DNA from: Ignavibacteria bacterium
GTDB lineage: Bacteria > Bacteroidota > Ignavibacteria > Ignavibacteriales > Ignavibacteriaceae
NCBI GenBank assembly: GCA_021286645.1
Contig: JAJTBZ010000096.1
Location: forward strand, 1-48,368
Direction: 5' to 3'
DNA length: 48,368 nucleotides
Below are positions 44,291-48,368 of this stretch, in pieces. The notes beneath the pieces are model-generated. The model ran no database searches. It was not told the DNA's origin and was given only the letters and a program-made list of their open reading frames with translations. The translations under genes were made by a program, and so were the position numbers. Position 1 is the stretch's first letter. Each line of letters opens with the position of its first letter.

Positions 44291-46134
44291 TGCTCTCCGA
44301 ATTGCATTTCATAAAGCTTTTTATATAATCCATGCTCCTCAAGGATAAGATCGTCATGCGAGCCTGCCTGAACGATCTGCCCTTTATCTACAACCAGAAT
44401 CCTGCTTGCATTCCGAATGGTGCTCAATCTATGCGCGATAATAAAGCTTGTACGGTTCACCATCAGGCGTTCGATGGCTTCCTGAACCAAAAGTTCTGAT
44501 TCATTATCCAATGCAGAGGTAGCTTCGTCAAAAATCATAATTTCGGGATTCTTTAGCAATGCCCGGGCAATGGAGAGCCTTTGGCGCTGCCCACCGGAAA
44601 TTTTAACTCCTCTTTCGCCAATTACCGTATTATATCCGTTTGGCATTTCCTCAATAAATTTATGAGCATTGGCCATTTTAGCTGCCTGAATTATTTGCTC
44701 AAGGGGAAGGTCGTTTAAACCATAGGCTATATTATTCCGAATACTCTCATTAAATAATATGGTTTCCTGGGTTACTATACCCATGAGAGAACGTAAAGAT
44801 TTTATTTGTACACTTTTAATATCCTGCCCATCGATATAAATCGCACCGGAAGAGACATCATAGAATCGTGGAATCAGATCAACCAAAGTCGATTTTCCGC
44901 CTCCACTGGGTCCGACAAGAGCGATAATTTCGCCTTTCCTTACATTGAAGTTAATATTTGATAATACTGGTTCATCGGCATCATCATATTTAAATGTTAC
45001 ATCTTTAAACTCGATGTTGGATGTAAAAGTATTCAGTAACACAGGATTCGCAATATTTACAATACTGGGAGGAGTGTCAAGGATCTCAAATATCCTGTCA
45101 CCGGCAGCATCTGCTTCCTGAATTCTGCTGTTTACACCAGAGAGTTCCTTTATAGGAGGCATCATTTGAAAAATTGCGAAAAGGAAACCGAGGAATTCGC
45201 TGGCCTTTAATGTATTATCCACCAAAACCAATCTTCCACCAAAGTAAACTATTACTACGCCCACCACTACACTTAAAAATTCAGTTGTTGGGGGGGCCAA
45301 ATGCCTTACCCTGCTGATACGGATCATTAATTTAAAAAACCGCTGAATCTCAACAGAGAATTTACGATTTTCATATTCTTCCATTCCGAATGCTTTAACA
45401 ATCTTTACACCGGTAATCGTTTCTTGCAAAACATTGGTTATATCCGCCATTTTTTCCTGAATAAAAACGGCGTGCTTCCGTAGTTTTAGCCCCAGCCAGG
45501 AAATTATAAGCATGGAAAAAGGTAATATCAGGAAAGAAAAAAGAGTCAATTGCCAGGAAATACTGACTGCCATTCCCAGGAAGACCAGAATACTCAGAGG
45601 TTCACGGATTAAATTTACAAAGGATGCGGAAATGCTATTCTGAACAACATTTACATCATTAATGATTCGGGATATTAAATTACCAGTTCGTTCGTTTTTA
45701 AAATACCCTAAAGGAAGCTGATGCAAATGCCGATAGGCATCATCTCGAATATCTCTCATCGCCCCTTGTTCAACTACCGACATAAAATAGGCTGAAAAAT
45801 ATCCGAAAATATTTTTTAGTAGAAATGCACCAAGGATAATAAAACATATTCGAAGCAGCCCATCAAGTTTGTTTCCAGTCAGCACAAAACTTTGAACAGC
45901 ATGGTTGAGGCCGTTCTTTATGTCATCAATCATTCCCTGAGGAGCTACCTGTACATTGGGGACTGCCGGAGCCGAGAATGTTTTGGTTTCCTGAAATAAT
46001 GTATCAAGCAATGGTATAGTGAGATAGACGGAGATACCACTCGTTAGCGAAAACATCATACTACAGCTAATAGCAAAGAATAAATGCTTCCAATAGCGGC
46101 GAGCATAGGCAATAATTCTAAAGTAACTTTTCAT
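44287..46134 (-). CDS. MsbA-like ABC exporter (fused permease and ATPase)
   Basis: This 615-residue half-transporter has six TM segments in residues about 18-335 and an ATPase domain at about 370-610. The Walker A motif is GPSGGGKST, the signature is ISGGQRQRLSIARALL, the Walker B motif is IMIFDEATSALD, and the H-loop is IIAHRLSTI. It belongs to the lipid A/lipid-linked-glycan exporter group by overall resemblance (MsbA-like), though generic multidrug exporters share this layout. The tight coupling to an O-antigen-ligase-like gene (4-base overlap) and a lipoprotein gene (1-base TGATG overlap) suggests export of a lipid-linked glycan. Confidence 0.93.
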   Translation of the reverse strand: MKSYFRIIAYARRYWKHLFFAISCSMMFSLTSGISVYLTIPLLDTLFQETKTFSAPAVPNVQVAPQGMIDDIKNGLNHAVQSFVLTGNKLDGLLRICFIILGAFLLKNIFGYFSAYFMSVVEQGAMRDIRDDAYRHLHQLPLGYFKNERTGNLISRIINDVNVVQNSISASFVNLIREPLSILVFLGMAVSISWQLTLFSFLILPFSMLIISWLGLKLRKHAVFIQEKMADITNVLQETITGVKIVKAFGMEEYENRKFSVEIQRFFKLMIRISRVRHLAPPTTEFLSVVVGVVIVYFGGRLVLVDNTLKASEFLGFLFAIFQMMPPIKELSGVNSRIQEADAAGDRIFEILDTPPSIVNIANPVLLNTFTSNIEFKDVTFKYDDADEPVLSNINFNVRKGEIIALVGPSGGGKSTLVDLIPRFYDVSSGAIYIDGQDIKSVQIKSLRSLMGIVTQETILFNESIRNNIAYGLNDLPLEQIIQAAKMANAHKFIEEMPNGYNTVIGERGVKISGGQRQRLSIARALLKNPEIMIFDEATSALDNESELLVQEAIERLMVNRTSFIIAHRLSTIRNASRILVVDKGQIVQAGSHDDLILEEHGLYKKLYEMQFGEQ

Positions 46135-47180
46135 CAGGCATCATAGTCGGGTAGTTGAGGAATATCCTGGAGCCCACAGCCGCCAGTAATTTTAATTTCA
46201 TTAACTTTTTTCCCTGTTAAAAGAGAATGGATGATAATGGAGGCTTTTTTATCAAAACCTGTATCATAAATCAGTAAATCCCCAATTATCCTTGCGTTCA
46301 TAAAACCGCCACCATTATCACTATATAGCAATTTTTTTTCGGTAAGAGAATAAACAAATAAACGAGCTGTTTCAGGCTTTGCGCTATAAAGTGTTTCATT
46401 TTCAGGAGTTACCCGATGTATTATTCCGACCAGCACATGGTGTGGGATATCCCAGATTAATTGATGCGGAGTAAAAGGTGAAGGGCCGATAACCTTCGAA
46501 GTATCTCTGCCCGAAGCTAAATACAGCGCATGATGATTTTGTTCAAAAACTGTTGTACTTTCATCCGGCGATGACCATTGTATCGGCATAGCTCCCGCAA
46601 GCGGATAACCATCTGAAGTGAAGTCAAATTTCTTGTTTTCTGCGTAAAGTTGTTTGCCCTCTGCCGAAATAAGACGTTTCTTCTGCGTGATAAAAGTAGA
46701 GTTGGATTTATCCATTACATTATAAGTGATTCGAAAGGAATTTTTATCAACCCATTGAGCCATTACCTGCACTGCATCACCATAGGTACCTGCAGGGACA
46801 ACAGAATTCACACTATCAATTACATAAGCTTTAATTTTATGAACAAATGGAAAAACACCCAATTTACCTGTTTCAGAGGCAGTAAGGAAAAAACCACATT
46901 TCGTTTCATTATTGTTTAGATAAAGTATCACTTTTTCGCCGGCTTTATGCCAAACGATTTCAGTTTTGCCAATGGCAGTATTATATTTATACAGCGCTGC
47001 CCATCCACCATAATTTCCAACGAACAGAAATGTAGTATCACTGCCGGATTTTCTTATAGTTTGCTCACCGCCGCCATTCTGATTCACAACACTAGTATCC
47101 TGATGCCGGCACCCCATGATGGAAAGACCAATAAGGGCTAAACAAATAATCGAAATGTAATTTAGCAGTTTATGATTCAT
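46134..47180 (-). CDS. Lipoprotein, predicted beta-propeller-like, function unknown
   Basis: This 348-residue protein has a lipoprotein signal peptide with the box IMGC (Cys24). The mature part consists of repeated short beta strands around Phe/Tyr/Trp and Asp (FLFVGNYGGWAALYKYNT, LLYSDNGGGFMNARIIGDL). This looks like a WD/TolB-type propeller, but no canonical repeat signature is evident and no family is recognised. It opens the ABC exporter/ligase operon with a TGATG junction. By eye its strand pattern recalls the insert in the ligase two genes downstream, which would need profile comparison. It probably sits in the outer or inner membrane facing the periplasm. Confidence 0.75.
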   Translation of the reverse strand: MNHKLLNYISIICLALIGLSIMGCRHQDTSVVNQNGGGEQTIRKSGSDTTFLFVGNYGGWAALYKYNTAIGKTEIVWHKAGEKVILYLNNNETKCGFFLTASETGKLGVFPFVHKIKAYVIDSVNSVVPAGTYGDAVQVMAQWVDKNSFRITYNVMDKSNSTFITQKKRLISAEGKQLYAENKKFDFTSDGYPLAGAMPIQWSSPDESTTVFEQNHHALYLASGRDTSKVIGPSPFTPHQLIWDIPHHVLVGIIHRVTPENETLYSAKPETARLFVYSLTEKKLLYSDNGGGFMNARIIGDLLIYDTGFDKKASIIIHSLLTGKKVNEIKITGGCGLQDIPQLPDYDA

Positions 47181-47283
47181 TGTATATATAATTTTGTTTA
47201 ATCGGTAAAATTACTGAATAATTTCATAAATTTTTAGTCATTTAGAGAGTATATCAGATGGAATAACTTTGAAATGAAATATA

Positions 47284-48201
47284 TCATTTCCCTTTAGGAT
47301 GATAGTCTCTATGCTCTTGTTTCAGGAAATCGTTTTCGATATGTGTGTAGATTTGTGTTGTTGAGATATCTGAATGGCCAAGCATTTCCTGAACCGATCG
47401 CAGATCTGCTCCGGCATCTACAAGATGTGTAGCAAAAGTGTGTCGGAATGTATGGGGATGGATGTTTTCCGGTAATCCGGCTTGTTTCAAATACCCCCTG
47501 ATAATCTTCCAAATCCCCATGCGGGAGAATTTGCCTCCCCGCGCGTTTAGAAAGAGGGTATTTTGACTTTTCGCTATCTTCGAAATAAGTGGTCGCGAAG
47601 AATGCAGATATTTCTGTATCATAGCTATAGCGCTGCTTCCAATGGGAACTATGCGCTCTTTATCACCTTTACCGGTCACTTTCACAACTTCTTCCTGAAA
47701 ATGAATATCTGAGACTCGTAAATTGATCACTTCGGATACTCGTAAACCGCAGGCATACATTAATTCCAGAATAGCCCGATCTCTCAGCCCAAGAGTTGTA
47801 CCAATTTCCGGCAATGCAAGCAGCCGTTCTATATCTGCAATATTCATTACTGATGGCAATTCTTTACTAATCTTCGGCGACCGCAATTTTACCATTGGAT
47901 TAGATTGAATAAATCCAGCTTGAAGTAAGTACTTAAAAAAACCCTTCAACGCGGAAATTTTTCGCGCCAACGAGCGTGAAGAGATAACCCCTGTAAGCCC
48001 AACTTCGGTAAAATACGCAACAACATGTTGATAGGTTAATTCATCAAGATCGTTAATTTTTTCAGAAAAAAAATACAAAAATGGTTCAATGTCATTCCTG
48101 TAAGCAGAACAAGTATTAACAGATGAACTTTTGTGAAGACTTAAATGCATGATATATTCGTCAAGAAATGCAACGAATATAGCTTGGTTGGATGATTTCA
48201 A
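47284..48201 (-). CDS. xerD: Tyrosine recombinase XerC/XerD
   Basis: This site-specific recombinase resolves chromosome dimers at dif. The 305-residue protein has the SAM-like N-terminal domain (about 1-105) and the catalytic domain with R154 (ACGLRVSEV), K178 (VTGKGDKER), H250 and R253 (HPHTFRHTFATHL), H276 (LGHSDISTTQ) and nucleophile Y285 (QIYTH). I take TTG 48201 as the start because the next ATG would delete the conserved FLDEYI segment. An AGG lies 4 bases upstream, and the TTG overlaps the preceding stop (TTGA). XerD rather than XerC is suggested by overall resemblance only. No phage genes are nearby, so a housekeeping role is favoured. Confidence 0.9.
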   Translation of the reverse strand: MKSSNQAIFVAFLDEYIMHLSLHKSSSVNTCSAYRNDIEPFLYFFSEKINDLDELTYQHVVAYFTEVGLTGVISSRSLARKISALKGFFKYLLQAGFIQSNPMVKLRSPKISKELPSVMNIADIERLLALPEIGTTLGLRDRAILELMYACGLRVSEVINLRVSDIHFQEEVVKVTGKGDKERIVPIGSSAIAMIQKYLHSSRPLISKIAKSQNTLFLNARGGKFSRMGIWKIIRGYLKQAGLPENIHPHTFRHTFATHLVDAGADLRSVQEMLGHSDISTTQIYTHIENDFLKQEHRDYHPKGK

Positions 48202-48368
48202 TTTGCCTGTTCCAGTTTATCCTGATCCGGGTACCGAATTCTGCGGTAACTCTGCCCAATGAGAACCTCGGTGAAGGTTTCACGTATTTGTTGTATATCC
48301 GAAAATGTTATGGGGGATTCATTTAGCTGTCCATCGGATATTCGGGCATCGATAAGATTTTTTATCAG
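48198..48368 (-). CDS. HD-domain phosphohydrolase, PgpH-like (C-terminal end only)
   Basis: The last 56 codons of an upstream gene read LIDARISDGQLNESPITFSD, then ETFTEVL and RRIRYPDQDKLEQ before the TGA. This matches the C-terminal tail of the 7TM-HD (PgpH/YqfF) family, in which an R-x-x-DGQL-(D/N)-E-x-x-(L/I)-T segment and a terminal R-I-x-Y-P motif are conserved. Members hydrolyse cyclic di-AMP. The bulk of the gene is outside the window, so catalytic residues cannot be checked. It overlaps xerD by 4 bases. Confidence 0.75.
   Translation of the reverse strand: MIKNLIDARISDGQLNESPITFSDIQQIRETFTEVLIGQSYRRIRYPDQDKLEQAN

Noticed and set aside
47284-48201. Phage or integron integrase and an adjacent mobile element
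   Set aside because: The recombinase has XerC/D length and motifs, overlaps a housekeeping HD-hydrolase gene, and no attachment site, cassette or phage gene is visible.

Overview
The window is about 40% GC, densely packed, and coded almost entirely on the minus strand. It looks like a chromosomal segment of an FCB-group bacterium. The best guess is Ignavibacteria/Chlorobi-like (Ignavibacteriota or a close relative), because several secreted proteins end in the type IX secretion (T9SS) sorting domain with the QNYPNPFNP signature, accompanied by a PorV-like outer-membrane protein and a TonB-dependent receptor. This taxonomic call is inference. I see no insertion sequences, tRNAs, rRNAs or CRISPR arrays.

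Region 1 (1-4373, minus) is a housekeeping run in transcription order tgt, yajC, ribBA, a UbiA-family prenyltransferase, rnhB and yraN (cut by the window edge), with overlaps or very short gaps. Region 2 (4449-13936, minus) is signalling. An ECF sigma factor and a membrane anti-sigma factor without a zinc motif sit behind a near-consensus ECF autopromoter and end in a strong terminator. They are followed by a five-gene partner-switching operon: membrane GAF-PP2C phosphatase, STAS antagonist, RsbW-like kinase, GAF-GAF-PP2C phosphatase and PDZ-membrane-GAF-PP2C phosphatase. Three phosphatases therefore appear to feed one antagonist/kinase pair.

Region 3 (14133-26509, minus) is a surface locus in the order TonB-dependent receptor, a 1226-residue exported protein, a PorV/PorQ-like barrel, and three paralogous secreted proteins. 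Each paralogue has three tandem beta-sandwich modules resembling starch-binding (CBM20/CBM48-like) domains plus a T9SS C-terminal domain. Two of the paralogues are recent duplicates that even share their terminator. The 4-alpha-glucanotransferase gene malQ (26942-28459, the only plus-strand gene) diverges from this locus across a 432-base spacer. Together they suggest a T9SS-linked alpha-glucan binding and uptake system analogous to, but built differently from, Sus loci. This is the most interesting candidate system in the window.

Region 4 (28501-30657, minus) is a small operon of threonine aldolase, a hotdog thioesterase and a DEDDy exonuclease. Region 5 (30790-47180, minus) looks like an envelope/exopolysaccharide region: propeller-like lipoprotein, MsbA-like ABC exporter, O-antigen ligase/polymerase-like protein with a roughly 300-residue insert, SGNH hydrolase, processive GT2 glycosyltransferase, a small Pro/Gln-rich membrane protein, a degenerate polysaccharide-deacetylase-like membrane protein, a six-Fn3 lipoprotein, and a large PAS/pseudo-histidine-kinase/receiver protein. 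Region 6 (47284-48368) holds xerD/xerC and the 3' end of a PgpH-like HD phosphohydrolase gene.
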